NCBI GenBank assembly: GCA_903970165.1
Contig: CAJCHZ010000054.1
Span: 185,016 to 249,015 of the forward strand
Reading direction: 5' to 3'
Length of the DNA: 64,000 nucleotides
Source: Betaproteobacteria bacterium
Lineage (GTDB): Bacteria; Acidobacteriota; Terriglobia; Acidiferrales; UBA7541
Part shown: positions 8,046-17,469 of the stretch, piece after piece
Layout: each line of letters starts with the position of its first letter
Numbering within the stretch: the stretch's first letter is position 1
The notes under the pieces: model-generated
What the model was told of the DNA's origin: nothing
Seen by the model: only the letters and a program-made list of their open reading frames with translations
Databases searched by the model: none
Made by a program: the position numbers and the translations under genes

Positions 8046-9218
8046 TCAGTAAAACGCGGAGATGCCGGTAATTTTCTCTCCAATCACCAGCTTGTGAATG
8101 TCGTTCGTTCCTTCGTAGGTATAAACGCTTTCGAGGTTGTTCATGTGCCGCATGATGCAGTAATCGTCGACAATTCCGTTCGCGCCTAAAATATCGCGCG
8201 CCTTGCGGGCTGTTTCCAGCGCGACGCCGACGTTGTTCATTTTCAGCATGGAAATGTGCGACGGATCCGCCTTGCCTTTGTCTTTCAACCGTCCTATATG
8301 AAGCGCCAGCAATTGCCCTTTCACAATTTCCGTGATCATCCAGGCCAGCTTTTCCTGAACCAACTGGTGCGAAGCAATGGGCTTGTTGGCAAACTGCTTG
8401 CGCGTTTTGGCATATTGAAGCGCGGTATCGTAACAAGCCATCGCCGCGCCAAGCGCGCCCCAACCGATTCCGTAGCGAGCCTGATTGAGGCAGCCAAGCG
8501 GGCCCTTCAGTCCCACGACGTTGGGAAGCAGATTTTCTTCGGGGATTTCGCAATCCGTGAAGGCGAGTCCGGAAGTGACGGACGCGCGCAGCGACCATTT
8601 TCCGTGCACGTCCCAGGCTTTGAATCCCGGCGTACCTTTTTCCACCAGAAACCCGTGAATCTTTTCATCCTCGCATTTCGCCCAGACCACGGCGACATCC
8701 GCGAGCGAACCGCTGGTGATCCACATCTTTTCGCCGTTCAAAACGAACTTGCTGCCCTTCTTCACCGCGCGCGTCAGCATACCACCGGGGTTTGAGCCAA
8801 ACTGCGGCTCCGTCAAACCAAAGCAGCCGATGGCTTTGCCCTGCTGAAGCAGCGGCAGCCATCTGTCTTTCTGGGCGTCGCTTCCATACGCATAAATCGG
8901 ATACATCACCAGCGCGCTCTGCACGGAAACGAAGCTGCGCAATCCCGAATCTCCGCGCTCGAGCTCCTGCGTAACGAGGCCGTACGCCACGTTAGACATG
9001 CCCGCGCAGCCATAGCCCTGCAAGTTCGCACCGAAAAATCCCAACTCGCCAAGCTGCGGAACGAGATGTTTCGGAAAGGTTCCTTCGCGGCTGTGTTTTT
9101 CAATGATGGGAATGATTTCGTGTTCGACGAACTCCCGCGAAGTCTGGCGCACCAGTTTCTCTTCGTCGTTCAGCTGCGAATCGAAGTCAATGAAGTCGAC
9201 ACCTGCAAATCCAGCCAT
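8046..9218 (-). CDS. gcdH: Acyl-CoA dehydrogenase, glutaryl-CoA dehydrogenase type
   Basis: The 390-residue protein covers the whole acyl-CoA dehydrogenase fold. An N-terminal helical domain (about 15-125) is followed by the FAD-contacting segment with CFGLTEPQFGSNPGG and KMWITSGSLADVAVV, and then the C-terminal helical domain with YAKTRKQF and RKARDILGANGI. It ends in SVYTYEGTNDIHKLVIG, which carries the catalytic-base Glu of this family. The combination of LRSFVSVQSALVMYPI and YEGTND is typical of glutaryl-CoA dehydrogenases, which oxidise and decarboxylate glutaryl-CoA to crotonyl-CoA in lysine and aromatic catabolism. A GAGGAAGAG ribosome-binding site precedes the start. The specificity is family-based inference. 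Confidence 0.85.
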   Translation of the reverse strand: MAGFAGVDFIDFDSQLNDEEKLVRQTSREFVEHEIIPIIEKHSREGTFPKHLVPQLGELGFFGANLQGYGCAGMSNVAYGLVTQELERGDSGLRSFVSVQSALVMYPIYAYGSDAQKDRWLPLLQQGKAIGCFGLTEPQFGSNPGGMLTRAVKKGSKFVLNGEKMWITSGSLADVAVVWAKCEDEKIHGFLVEKGTPGFKAWDVHGKWSLRASVTSGLAFTDCEIPEENLLPNVVGLKGPLGCLNQARYGIGWGALGAAMACYDTALQYAKTRKQFANKPIASHQLVQEKLAWMITEIVKGQLLALHIGRLKDKGKADPSHISMLKMNNVGVALETARKARDILGANGIVDDYCIMRHMNNLESVYTYEGTNDIHKLVIGEKITGISAFY

Positions 9219-9739
9219 GCTCTCTTCCTCGTTTCCAGGCGGCTGCGGGGCAGCCGGATGACAGGCGCCGGCGTTGCGGAGCCCGGCTCATCATACCGGA
9301 AATTGAGAGCGAGCTGCCCGCGAGGCGACTTTCTGGGGAGGGAGATGGAAGGTCGGAGCGCGCTTGCGCCACTTTGGAACACACGATTGTCCGCGACGCA
9401 AATTAGGAAATCGAAGGGCAACCATCCTTCGCTAACTCCATGAAAACAGGGATCTTGGAGTGTATTCGAGGCCTTCTTTTCGGTCCCAGAGTTGCATACC
9501 AGAACTCGGGGGAAAGCTGTGTCCAAAAAGGGTGGAAAAGCGAGATTGGGCGCATTGGGGCGGACAAGCGCCGGCGCGCGAATTCTTGTGCTCCCGCTGC
9601 TCGGATGCAGGCCGGCCTGGGTCTTTCGTCGAAACCGAGGTTACTTCCACGTTCATTAAATTTTCGATACTCAGTTGCGTCAGATCCTGCGGCGGGCTCT
9701 CTTTTTCTGTGGCTGGTGGAACCTCCGCCGCCGGAGGCG
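9219..9739. other. Intergenic region without a recognisable gene
   Basis: Several open frames cross this region on both strands, but none has a ribosome-binding site with a sensible start or resembles a family. It probably holds the acyl-CoA dehydrogenase promoter and decayed upstream sequence of the YfiR remnant. Confidence 0.4.
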
Positions 9740-9989
9740 TGGGAAGTGTCTGCGGCGGGGCCGAAGTTCATTTCCGAGGCGCTGGCAAATTTCAACGGGA
9801 ATCCTGTCCTGACTGGGGGAGAGAGGGAGCGCTTCGCGGAGGATGGCGGGTTTATCAGGTTCACGCTGGCGGATAACAAGGTGCGATTCGAAAATCAACC
9901 TGGACGTCGCAGAACACGCAGGATTGAAAATCAGCTCAAAGCGGCTGGTGCTGGCGAAGAGCGTGATCGGCGTTCCGAAAGGAGATTGA
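9740..9989 (+). pseudogene. YfiR-family (DUF4154) remnant, truncated and frameshifted
   Basis: The C-terminal part of a YfiR-type periplasmic protein is visible in two frames. Frame one reads NGNPVLTGGERERFAEDGG, then FIRFTLADNKVRFE. After the four-A run at 9891-9894 the match continues in another frame as INLDVAEHAGLKISSK, then RLVLAKSVIGVPKGD and a stop at 9987-9989. Removing one A would restore the family pattern (a VRFEINLD join). The N-terminal half of the domain, normally about 100 residues with a signal peptide, is not recognisable upstream. The stop lies one base before the start of the histidine kinase, the usual arrangement of a YfiR protein ahead of its partner kinase. The shared ribosome-binding site GGAG (9981-9984) is intact. 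Confidence 0.65.
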
Positions 9990-9990
9990 G

Positions 9991-12822
9991 ATGGATTTTT
10001 TCCGAAAAGCGTCCATTCAACGTAAGCTGACGTTCGTGATCTTGTGCACGAGCCTGGTGGGCCTGAGCCTGGCGTGCGTGGCATTTGAGGTTTATGAGCG
10101 AGCCAATTTCCGGGCGGCAATGACCAGCGAACTGTCGGTTCTCGCCGATACTCTGGGGACAAACAGCGCTGCTTCACTGGCTTTTAGCGATCACAAGTCC
10201 GCGGCAGAAACGCTGGAGGCGCTTCGCTCCGACACGCATATCGTCGCTGCCTGCCTGTACGACGGCCGTGGAACGGTTTTTGCGCAGTACCGGAGGGCTG
10301 GGGTTGCCTTCCATTATGAACTGCCTGTGCGCCAGGAAGACGGAGCGCGGTTCAGCCCCGAGGAACTGATTTTGACGCGAAGCGTTTTCCTGGGAGGGGA
10401 AAAAGCAGGGGCCATTGCCATTATTTCGGATCTGACAGCACTGCACGCAAAAATGACGCAGTACACAGAAATCTCGCTGGGTGTTTTGATTGTATCCACG
10501 CTCGCGGCGTTCCTGGTTTCAAGGAAATTGCTCGGGCTTATCACTCAACCCATTTTGCAACTGGCTGGAGTGGCCAGCAAAGTTTCCCTGGAGGAAGACT
10601 ACACGCTGCGGGCGATTGGGAGCGGAGATGACGAGGTGGGAACGCTCATCGGTTCCTTCAACAAGATGCTGGAACGAATTCAGGACCGGGACGCGGCCTT
10701 GCAAGGAGCGAAAGATGAGCTGGAAGTGCGAGTTCAAGCCCGGACGGAGGAGTTACAGATGGAGGTTATCGAGCGCAAGAAAGCCAAAGACGCTCTCATG
10801 GAAGAGCGGAAAGTGTTGCGCGCCCTGATCGATAATGTGCCTGACTTCATGTACGTGAAAGACACGAAAAGCCGTTTTCTCGTCGCCAACGCTTCTTTGG
10901 CCCGCTCTTTGGACTTGAGGGATTCGGAGGCATTGCTTGGGAAAACAGATTTTGACTTCTATCCCGAGAGAGAGGCAAGCGGGTACTTCCAGGATGAGCA
11001 GAAGGTGATGGAGACCAGGGAGGGGCAGTTCCATCGAGAGGAAGCCTGCCTAGATCGCAGAGGAAGTCGAATCTGGCTGCTGAGCACAAGGGTGCCTCTA
11101 TACGACATGGCCGGCCAGGTTACCGGAATCGCCGGAATCGCCCGCGACATCACCAAACGCCGGGAAGCCGAAGTGGAGATGCAAACAGCGCGAGAAGCAG
11201 CCGAAGCGGCGAGCCGGGCCAAGAGCGAGTTCCTGGCCAACATGAGCCATGAAATCCGCACGCCACTGAACGGGGTATTGGGAATGACGGAGCTGGCGCT
11301 GGAAACGGAGTTGACGCCGGAGCAGCGGGAATACCTTGAGACGGTGAAGATGTCGGGGGATGCGCTGATCACGGTGATCAACGACATTCTGGACTTTTCG
11401 AAGATCGAGGCGGGAAGGATCGATCTGGAAGCGATCGATTTCAATCTTCGCGATTGCGTGGAGGCGACGCTTAAAACGCTGGCCGTACGAGCAGACGAAA
11501 AAGGCCTGGAGCTGCTGTGCGAGATCGCGCCGGAAATTCCGAAAGTTGTACGCGGCGATTCGAACCGGCTGCGGCAAATTCTGATCAACCTGGTGGGAAA
11601 CGCGATCAAATTTACCGAACGCGGAGAAGTGGTACTGCGGGTTTTCCGCGAGACCAAAGATGCCGCGGACAACATGTTTCATTTCTCGGTGACGGACACG
11701 GGTATCGGGATTCCGGAGGACAAACTGGCGGTGATTTTTGATCCGTTTTCGCAAGCGGATACTTCCACGACGCGCAAGTACGGTGGCACGGGACTGGGGC
11801 TGACGATATCGTCGCGGCTGGTGCGTATGATGGGAGGGAAGACGTGGGTGGAGAGCGAGGAAGGACGCGGAAGCCAGTTCCATTTCACGGTATTTCTGGG
11901 TAGTGCGGAGGCCAAGCCGGTCCAGACAGAGAAGACGGCGCCGACAGAAATCCTGCGCGGCGTGAGGGTGCTTATCGTGGACGACAACCGAACGAATCGC
12001 AAGATTCTGGAAGGAATGCTTTCGCGCTGGCAGATGAGCCCGTATTGCGTGGAGGGAGGCGAAGCGGCGCTGGAACAGTTATCCATCGCGAAGGGAGAAT
12101 GCAGACCATTCGGGCTGGTCCTGACGGATATGAATATGCCGGATATGGATGGTTTTACGATGGTTGAGAAAATCCGGCAGCAGCCGGAATTATCCGCGGC
12201 CATGATCATGATGCTGACGTCGGTGGGCCATCGGGGGGACGCGGCGCGTTGCCAGGAGCTGGGAATAGCCGCGTACCTATTGAAGCCCATCCGGCAATCG
12301 GAGTTGCGCGAGGCGATTGCGCGGGTAATTGGGGCACACGAGCCGAGCGCCGCGAATCCACTGGTTACGCGATACGCGGTGCAGGCAGCGGTGGAAATGC
12401 AATCAGGGTTGCGAGTGCTCTTGGCGGAAGATAATGCGGTGAACCAGCGGTTAGCCATGCGGATGTTGGAAAAGAAGGGGCACCACGTCACGGTAGCGGA
12501 AAACGGGAAGGAAGCGGTGGCCGCGCTCGAGAAGGAAAAATTTGACGTGGTGCTGATGGATATGCAGATGCCGGAGATGGACGGATTTGAGGCGACTGCG
12601 GCGATTCGCGAAAAAGAGAGAGCCACAGGGCTGCACCAACCGATTATCGCCTTGACGGCGCATGCGATGAAAGGCGACCGGGAGAAATGCCTGGCGGGAG
12701 GAATGGATGGTTATCTTACGAAGCCGATCCGGTCGCCGGAATTATTCGAGATACTGGATGGGTATCTGGCGCGTAGGGAGGAGGCTGGTAAGCAGAGAGA
12801 AACAGTGTCTCGGGAAAAATGA
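9991..12822 (+). CDS. Hybrid sensor histidine kinase, HAMP-PAS-HisKA-HATPase-REC-REC
   Basis: A 943-residue membrane kinase. Domains in order: transmembrane helix (13-33); a periplasmic CHASE8-like sensor (about 35-155, with LADTLGTNSAASLAF and DTHIVAACLYD); second transmembrane helix (about 160-182); HAMP (about 183-237); coiled coil; PAS (about 277-400, VPDFMYVKDTKSRF); HisKA with His420 in MSHEIRTPLNG; HATPase_c with N, G1 and G2 boxes (NAIKFTE, DTGIGIP, GTGLGL); and two receivers with Asp713 (LVLTDMNMP) and Asp857 (VVLMDMQMP). CHASE8-HAMP kinases are typically paired with a YfiR-like periplasmic protein. Here that gene immediately upstream is degenerate, so the input arm may be lost or altered. 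No HPt domain is present in the protein. Confidence 0.93.
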   Translation: MDFFRKASIQRKLTFVILCTSLVGLSLACVAFEVYERANFRAAMTSELSVLADTLGTNSAASLAFSDHKSAAETLEALRSDTHIVAACLYDGRGTVFAQYRRAGVAFHYELPVRQEDGARFSPEELILTRSVFLGGEKAGAIAIISDLTALHAKMTQYTEISLGVLIVSTLAAFLVSRKLLGLITQPILQLAGVASKVSLEEDYTLRAIGSGDDEVGTLIGSFNKMLERIQDRDAALQGAKDELEVRVQARTEELQMEVIERKKAKDALMEERKVLRALIDNVPDFMYVKDTKSRFLVANASLARSLDLRDSEALLGKTDFDFYPEREASGYFQDEQKVMETREGQFHREEACLDRRGSRIWLLSTRVPLYDMAGQVTGIAGIARDITKRREAEVEMQTAREAAEAASRAKSEFLANMSHEIRTPLNGVLGMTELALETELTPEQREYLETVKMSGDALITVINDILDFSKIEAGRIDLEAIDFNLRDCVEATLKTLAVRADEKGLELLCEIAPEIPKVVRGDSNRLRQILINLVGNAIKFTERGEVVLRVFRETKDAADNMFHFSVTDTGIGIPEDKLAVIFDPFSQADTSTTRKYGGTGLGLTISSRLVRMMGGKTWVESEEGRGSQFHFTVFLGSAEAKPVQTEKTAPTEILRGVRVLIVDDNRTNRKILEGMLSRWQMSPYCVEGGEAALEQLSIAKGECRPFGLVLTDMNMPDMDGFTMVEKIRQQPELSAAMIMMLTSVGHRGDAARCQELGIAAYLLKPIRQSELREAIARVIGAHEPSAANPLVTRYAVQAAVEMQSGLRVLLAEDNAVNQRLAMRMLEKKGHHVTVAENGKEAVAALEKEKFDVVLMDMQMPEMDGFEATAAIREKERATGLHQPIIALTAHAMKGDREKCLAGGMDGYLTKPIRSPELFEILDGYLARREEAGKQRETVSREK

Positions 12823-12939
12823 AGTGCTTGCTAGTTCGTGCGTTTGAATGTTCGACGGCTGTTCCGTGGACGTGCTGGAGAGGGCGGCGAGGGAAACAAG
12901 AGATTTGCCCGGGAGGAAATTTTCTGCTCCAATTCTGTC

Positions 12940-13644
12940 GTGCCCCCGTTAAGGAAGCTGCTGCCGAAAATTCTGATATTCGATGTGGACGGCGTGCTTG
13001 TGGATGTTCGCCGGTCGTACTGGCTTTCCGGTTTGGAAACGATGCGTTTTTTAACCGGGAAGCGCGTGGGCTGGGCGGAATTGCATCAGTGGAAGAGCAA
13101 GCCGGGAAATAACGATGACTGGATGATGGTATCGAACTGGGCCACGGCGCTGGGGCGGCCGACGTCATATGAGGAAGCGCGTGACGCGTTTGCGCAATTT
13201 TATTGGGGCAAGGATGGCAAAGTTGGGAACGTGCGTAAGGAGCGGATTTTGGTTACGCCGAGGCAAATGGAACGGTGGGGACGGCGGTTTGAGCTGAATT
13301 TGTTTACCGGGCGGACGCGTCAGGAATTTTCTTATTCGTTTGAGCGATGGCCTGGCGTCAGATACTTTCGTGAGATCGTGACGATGGACGACGTCAAGCG
13401 GAAGAAACCTTATCCGGATGGATTGCTGAAGATTCTTGGGGAGCGAGACCCTTCGTGGGCTCTATATGTCGGGGATAATATTGACGACGCGCTTGCTGCG
13501 CGTGATGCACGAGTACCTTTTATGGCGATTTTACCCACGGGTGCACATGCGTACCGGAAACATGCCAAGCGGTTTCGCGAGCTTGGAGCGCTGGCTTTGC
13601 TTCCGCGGATTAGCGCTCTGAATGCCCGGCTGTCTTCCGGCTGA
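12940..13644 (+). CDS. HAD-superfamily phosphatase-like hydrolase
   Basis: About 234 residues with HAD motifs in order: motif I ILIFDVDGVLVDV near the N-terminus, a helical cap including WMMVSNWATALGR, motif II in LNLFTGRTR, motif III Lys in KRKKPYPDG, and motif IV LYVGDNIDDALAA. This matches the HAD-IA subgroup often annotated as phosphoglycolate- or histidinol-phosphatase-like. The substrate cannot be assigned. The open frame begins at a GTG at 12838, but its first 34 codons look non-coding. I chose the GTG at 12940, which lacks a well-placed ribosome-binding site, so the start is uncertain. Confidence 0.8.
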   Translation: MPPLRKLLPKILIFDVDGVLVDVRRSYWLSGLETMRFLTGKRVGWAELHQWKSKPGNNDDWMMVSNWATALGRPTSYEEARDAFAQFYWGKDGKVGNVRKERILVTPRQMERWGRRFELNLFTGRTRQEFSYSFERWPGVRYFREIVTMDDVKRKKPYPDGLLKILGERDPSWALYVGDNIDDALAARDARVPFMAILPTGAHAYRKHAKRFRELGALALLPRISALNARLSSG

Positions 13645-13753
13645 GACGGTTATCGGGTGAGATATCCTGCGCGGTCGCCGCATCTAACGTGATGACGCTC
13701 AGGAACTTTATGCCTTTCCCGGGGGAAGCCCCTTTTATAAGCAAGGTGCCTTC

Positions 13754-14473
13754 ATGAAGTTGCGTTGCAAACCGAACTTGCTCACTGCCGGAGTTCTGGC
13801 TGTTTTCGTTCTTGCGGTTCCTTTCTTTGTGCGAGCGCAAGCGCCTCCAGGACCTTTGCCGGCGGCGAAACCGCAGGATGCGCCGCCGAAGACCGTGGAG
13901 CAGCCAAAAGCGGAGACCAGGACTTCCATCCTGGGGCGGTGGAAACTGAATCGCGACGACAGCGACGATGCGCATAAGAAATTGCAGGACGCGCAAAACA
14001 ATGCCAGCAGCCGCAGGGGCGGGAGCGGCATAAGCATCGCGGGCTTTCCAGTTGGCGGCCGCGGCGGCGGACGAAGTGGTCAGAGTGACGCGGACCAGCA
14101 GCGCCTGCAGGACGTGGTCGCGCCCGCGAATTCCCTTACGCTGGCTCAAAAGGATGCGAAGGATCCAGAAGTGGATCTGACCGACGACCAAAACCGGAAG
14201 TTGGTACTGTTCACGGATGGACGGAAAATTGAAAAGGCAGACTCCAAGGACGACAGCTATCAGGAGATTGCTGCGCACTGGGACGGGGCGCGGCTGGCGA
14301 CGGACGAGAAGGGACCACGCGGCGGAAAGATGAGCCGGACCTTCGAGCTTTCTTATGACGGGACGCAGCTCTACGAAACGCTACATTTGGTGACAGGGCG
14401 TTCCAATACGCCCGTTGATGTCCGTTACGTCTACGATCCCGCGCCGCCAGTCGGCGAGCGGCCAAACTCATAG
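13754..14473 (+). CDS. Secreted hypothetical protein, Acidobacteriota-type
   Basis: The 239-residue product has a signal peptide (NLLTAGVLAVFVLAVPFFVRA, cleavage near residue 28), then a Pro/Ala linker, then ILGRWKLNRDDSDDAHKK. A Gly/Arg-rich loop follows (about 95-112), and then a beta-rich half containing KLVLFTDGRKIEK and RTFELSYDGTQLYETLHL. The pattern resembles lipocalin-like DUF-type secreted proteins that recur in Acidobacteriota genomes, with a WKLN-type first strand. The function is unknown. Confidence 0.7.
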   Translation: MKLRCKPNLLTAGVLAVFVLAVPFFVRAQAPPGPLPAAKPQDAPPKTVEQPKAETRTSILGRWKLNRDDSDDAHKKLQDAQNNASSRRGGSGISIAGFPVGGRGGGRSGQSDADQQRLQDVVAPANSLTLAQKDAKDPEVDLTDDQNRKLVLFTDGRKIEKADSKDDSYQEIAAHWDGARLATDEKGPRGGKMSRTFELSYDGTQLYETLHLVTGRSNTPVDVRYVYDPAPPVGERPNS

Positions 14474-14626
14474 TATTTAAGGTACCGCTTTTCCCTTTGC
14501 AGCAGCCCACGAAGTCAGTTTCGAGAATGCCAAAGGGTACGGCTTCTCCTCTGTTGACCTGCGGCGGAGCACGGTCTAATATCCGCGCATCAAGCGCCCC
14601 GAAATCCAGCAAGCGAGGAGTTCCCC

Positions 14627-15745
14627 TTGGCAGACGGAAACGCAACAAATGTTTCATCACCCGGCCGGCTCGTACTGCGATGGTTGGGCCGCATCTTCGT
14701 CGGACTGCTGATTCTTGTCGCTGCTATAGCGATTGTCGGATTGTGCTACCAAGCCATCGGAAACAATGCGGATGCGCGGCGATTCCCGCAGCAGGGAAAG
14801 TCTGTTTCGCTTGGGGCGGCCTTTAACAATATTTCGCTCAACCTCGATTGTCGCGGGCAAGGCCGTCCCACAGTGATTTTGGATACGGGGCTAGGCGTCC
14901 CAGCGGTGGGATGGAATCCCGTCGAGACCGAAGTCGCCAAGTTCACGCGTGTTTGTTCCTATGACCGCGCGGGATATGGCTGGAGCGACGGGACGACACT
15001 TCCACGGACGAGCCGCGAGATCGTGAAAGAACTGCATGCACTCCTCGAAGCGGCTCATGAAAAAGGGCCGTACATTCTGGTGGGGCATTCGTTCGGCGGT
15101 TACAACGTGCGGGTTTACAACGGGACGTACCCAGCCGACGTGGCGGGAATGGTGTTGGTGGATGCGTCGCACGAGGACCAGAACAACCGGATGTCCCCAC
15201 CGATTCAGGCGTTCATGAAAAAAACGATGCAGGACATGCAGAAGCAGGTAAAGCTTGCGCCGCTGCTCATCGAATTTGGTGTCGTACGTTTCACGCAGCG
15301 CAATCAGGGAGAGTCGCCGGGCGTTTCCAAGGAGTTTGGGCAGGAGATGCTCTATCTGCAGAGACAGACCAAATTCATTAATGCGTCTGCGGCGGAATTA
15401 GGCGCGTTTGAGGAGAGCGCCGTCGAAGTACGGGCGGCGGGGAACCTGGGGGATAAACCTCTGATCGTGCTGACCGCAGGGAAATCGGCCGATGCGTCAC
15501 AACTGCCGCCGGGGTTTCCGAAGAAGGAGTTTGACGACTTCCACGAAATCTGGGTTAACGATTTGCAGGTGAAAGAATCGCAGCTTTCCACGCGTGGCAA
15601 GCGCATCATGGTTCCGGACAGCGACCACATGATACCGTTCGAGCGGCCCGACACGATTGTCGCGGCGATCCGCGAAGTTTGCACGGCGTCCAACACGGCG
15701 ACGCCGGCCAAAAGCAGCGAAACGGCCGCGACTGCGGCGCACTAA
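14627..15745 (+). CDS. Membrane-anchored alpha/beta hydrolase
   Basis: A 372-residue protein with an N-terminal transmembrane anchor (about 15-43: WLGRIFVGLLILVAAIAIVG). An alpha/beta-hydrolase domain follows. The nucleophile elbow is GHSFGG, preceded by YILV and followed by YNVRVYNGTYP. The oxyanion/early-strand segment is VILDTGLGVPAVGW, and the likely catalytic His is in DSDHMIPFE near residue 335. The substrate is unknown. The start is a TTG at 14627 with GAGGAG six bases upstream, a well-supported non-ATG start. The tail is Thr/Ala-rich. Confidence 0.82.
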   Translation: MADGNATNVSSPGRLVLRWLGRIFVGLLILVAAIAIVGLCYQAIGNNADARRFPQQGKSVSLGAAFNNISLNLDCRGQGRPTVILDTGLGVPAVGWNPVETEVAKFTRVCSYDRAGYGWSDGTTLPRTSREIVKELHALLEAAHEKGPYILVGHSFGGYNVRVYNGTYPADVAGMVLVDASHEDQNNRMSPPIQAFMKKTMQDMQKQVKLAPLLIEFGVVRFTQRNQGESPGVSKEFGQEMLYLQRQTKFINASAAELGAFEESAVEVRAAGNLGDKPLIVLTAGKSADASQLPPGFPKKEFDDFHEIWVNDLQVKESQLSTRGKRIMVPDSDHMIPFERPDTIVAAIREVCTASNTATPAKSSETAATAAH

Positions 15746-15807
15746 CCTGAAAGTAAAAAGGGGAGCAAAAACAGCGTGAGACGGATCGAGCCAGGCGAAG
15801 AAGTGCG

Positions 15808-15838
15808 TTGACATACTAAACTAAACCGTTTAGTATGT
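15808..15838 (+). promoter_or_regulatory. Sigma-70 promoter overlapped by a TetR-type operator
   Basis: TTGACA (15808-15813) and TAGTAT (15831-15836) are spaced by 17 nt. Across them lies a perfect 11-bp inverted repeat, ACATACTAAAC (15811-15821) with GTTTAGTATGT (15828-15838). A second, shorter dyad, CTAAAC (15821-15826) with GTTTAG (15828-15833), shares the right arm. A repressor bound here would block both -35 and -10. The TetR gene at the end of the operon is the obvious candidate. Confidence 0.8.
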
Positions 15839-15903
15839 CCGCTTCGTCCGGCGCCTTGCCGGAAAGCTCGAATCCCAGCCGCCCAAGTGGAGGAACGGAT
15901 CCA

Positions 15904-16701
15904 ATGGAACCCAGCATGATCCGCGTGGAAAATCTGATCAAGAAATTTGGGGATTTGACAGCTGTCAACGACGTGTCGTTTGACGTGCAGAAGGGCGAAA
16001 TCTTTGCGTTTCTAGGACCGAACGGAGCGGGGAAGACGACGACCATCAAGGTGTTGACGACGCTGCTGAAGCCAACGAGCGGAAGCGTGGAACTCGACGG
16101 GTTGAATCCAGTGAGTCACCACAACGAGGCGCGGAAAGCCTTTGGGATAGTGTTTCAGGATCCCAGCCTGGACCAGGATTTGACAGCCTGGGAAAACATG
16201 AATCTGCACGGCGTGTTGTATCACGTGCCAAGCAAGATTCGCCGCGAGCGGACCGAGACGCTGATGAAGCTATTCGAGTTGTGGGAGAAGCGCGACACAG
16301 TGGTGAAGCAGTTTTCCGGAGGCATGAAGCGGCGGCTGGAGATTGCCCGAGGATTTTTGCACACGCCAAAGATTTTGTTCCTCGATGAGCCAACACTCGG
16401 ACTCGATCCGCAGAGCCGCAACCAGCTATGGACGCACGTTAAGCATCTGAACGAGACAGAGCGCGTGACCGTTTTTCTGACGACTCACTATATGGACGAA
16501 GCGGACCGTGTGGCTCACCGGATCGCAGTGATTGACCATGGGCGAATCGTGGCGATGGGAACTTCGCAGGAGTTGAAGCAGCAGACCAATACGGAATCGC
16601 TGGAAGGAGCTTTTCTGGCGCTGACAGGATCTTCGATTCGCGAAGAAAGTGCCGGTTCGGCGGACCAGTTGCGGCAGATGGCAAGAATGTTCAGGAGATA
16701 A
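15904..16701 (+). CDS. ABC transporter ATP-binding protein, DrrA-like
   Basis: The 265-residue protein is a complete ABC ATPase: Walker A GPNGAGKTT (38-46), Q-loop in GIVFQDPSLD, signature QFSGGMKRR, Walker B ILFLDEPTLGLDP, and the H-loop TTHYMDEAD. The C-terminal segment and the overall pattern resemble DrrA/daunorubicin-type exporters that pair with an ABC-2 permease. The start at the ATG 15904 is supported by GGAGG ten bases upstream; the frame opens earlier at 15835. It is the first gene of an ATPase-permease-TetR operon, with gaps of 18 and 3 nt. Confidence 0.92.
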   Translation: MEPSMIRVENLIKKFGDLTAVNDVSFDVQKGEIFAFLGPNGAGKTTTIKVLTTLLKPTSGSVELDGLNPVSHHNEARKAFGIVFQDPSLDQDLTAWENMNLHGVLYHVPSKIRRERTETLMKLFELWEKRDTVVKQFSGGMKRRLEIARGFLHTPKILFLDEPTLGLDPQSRNQLWTHVKHLNETERVTVFLTTHYMDEADRVAHRIAVIDHGRIVAMGTSQELKQQTNTESLEGAFLALTGSSIREESAGSADQLRQMARMFRR

Positions 16702-16719
16702 GGTTCAGGGAGAGAGACG

Positions 16720-17466
16720 ATGAGCGCCATTTACATTTTGTGGCTGCGCGAGCTGAAAAAGTACTCGAGGTCGAGAGCGCAAATTATCGCTTCGATGGGA
16801 CAGCCATTGCTCTATCTGCTGGTACTTGGATTCGGTCTCGGACCGGTATTCGAGAAGGCGGGCAGCGGGAACTATCGGCAATTTATATCACCCGGCATCA
16901 TGGGAATGACGGTGCTATTTACATCCGTATTTTCTGGGATTGCGCTTTTGTGGGACAGGCAATTTGGGTTTCTGAAAGAGACTCTTGTGGCGCCTGTGCC
17001 GCGGATTCAGGTCATGATTGGACGGACACTGGGCGGAGCGACAGTCGCGATGATCCAGGGGACTCTAATTGTTATCGTTTGCCTGCTGGTGGGGTTTCGT
17101 CCCGTAAGCCTGGCTATGGTTCCACTGGGTTTTGTTTTCCTGGGTTTGATCGCGACCGTCTTTGCGGCGCTGGGAACGGCGATCGGTTCCAGTTTGCAAG
17201 ACATGCAGGGATTCCAGCTGATCATGAACTTTCTGGTGCTGCCGATTTTCTTCTTATCGGGCGCGCTTTTCCCGCTGAATAATTTGCCGAAAGCGCTTGC
17301 TGTCGTAACCGCGCTCGATCCCCTGTCGTACGGCGTTGATGGGCTGCGCGCCACCCTGATTGGCGTATCACACTTTGGAGCGGTCACTGACGCAGTGGTT
17401 CTTGTATGCGTTGCCGCGGCGCTTCTCTGTCTAGGCGCGTGGCGATTTTCGAAAATCGAGATCTAA
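16720..17466 (+). CDS. ABC-2 type permease, DrrB-like
   Basis: The 248-residue membrane protein has six predicted helices in the ABC-2 pattern. It starts with WLRELKKYSRSRAQIIASMGQPLLYLLVLG, has the FLKETLVAPVPRIQVMIGRTLGG cytoplasmic coupling segment, and the LPIFFLSGALFPLNNLPK motif before the last helices. It forms the membrane channel with the preceding ATPase and probably exports a hydrophobic drug or lipid. The start has a GGGAGAGAG ribosome-binding site. It is followed after 3 nt by the TetR gene. Confidence 0.9.
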   Translation: MSAIYILWLRELKKYSRSRAQIIASMGQPLLYLLVLGFGLGPVFEKAGSGNYRQFISPGIMGMTVLFTSVFSGIALLWDRQFGFLKETLVAPVPRIQVMIGRTLGGATVAMIQGTLIVIVCLLVGFRPVSLAMVPLGFVFLGLIATVFAALGTAIGSSLQDMQGFQLIMNFLVLPIFFLSGALFPLNNLPKALAVVTALDPLSYGVDGLRATLIGVSHFGAVTDAVVLVCVAAALLCLGAWRFSKIEI

Positions 17467-17469
17467 GCC

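Noticed and set aside
9170..9879. Overlapping frames on both strands between the acyl-CoA dehydrogenase and the kinase
   Set aside because: No ribosome-binding site or family resemblance; only the C-terminal YfiR segment is supported.
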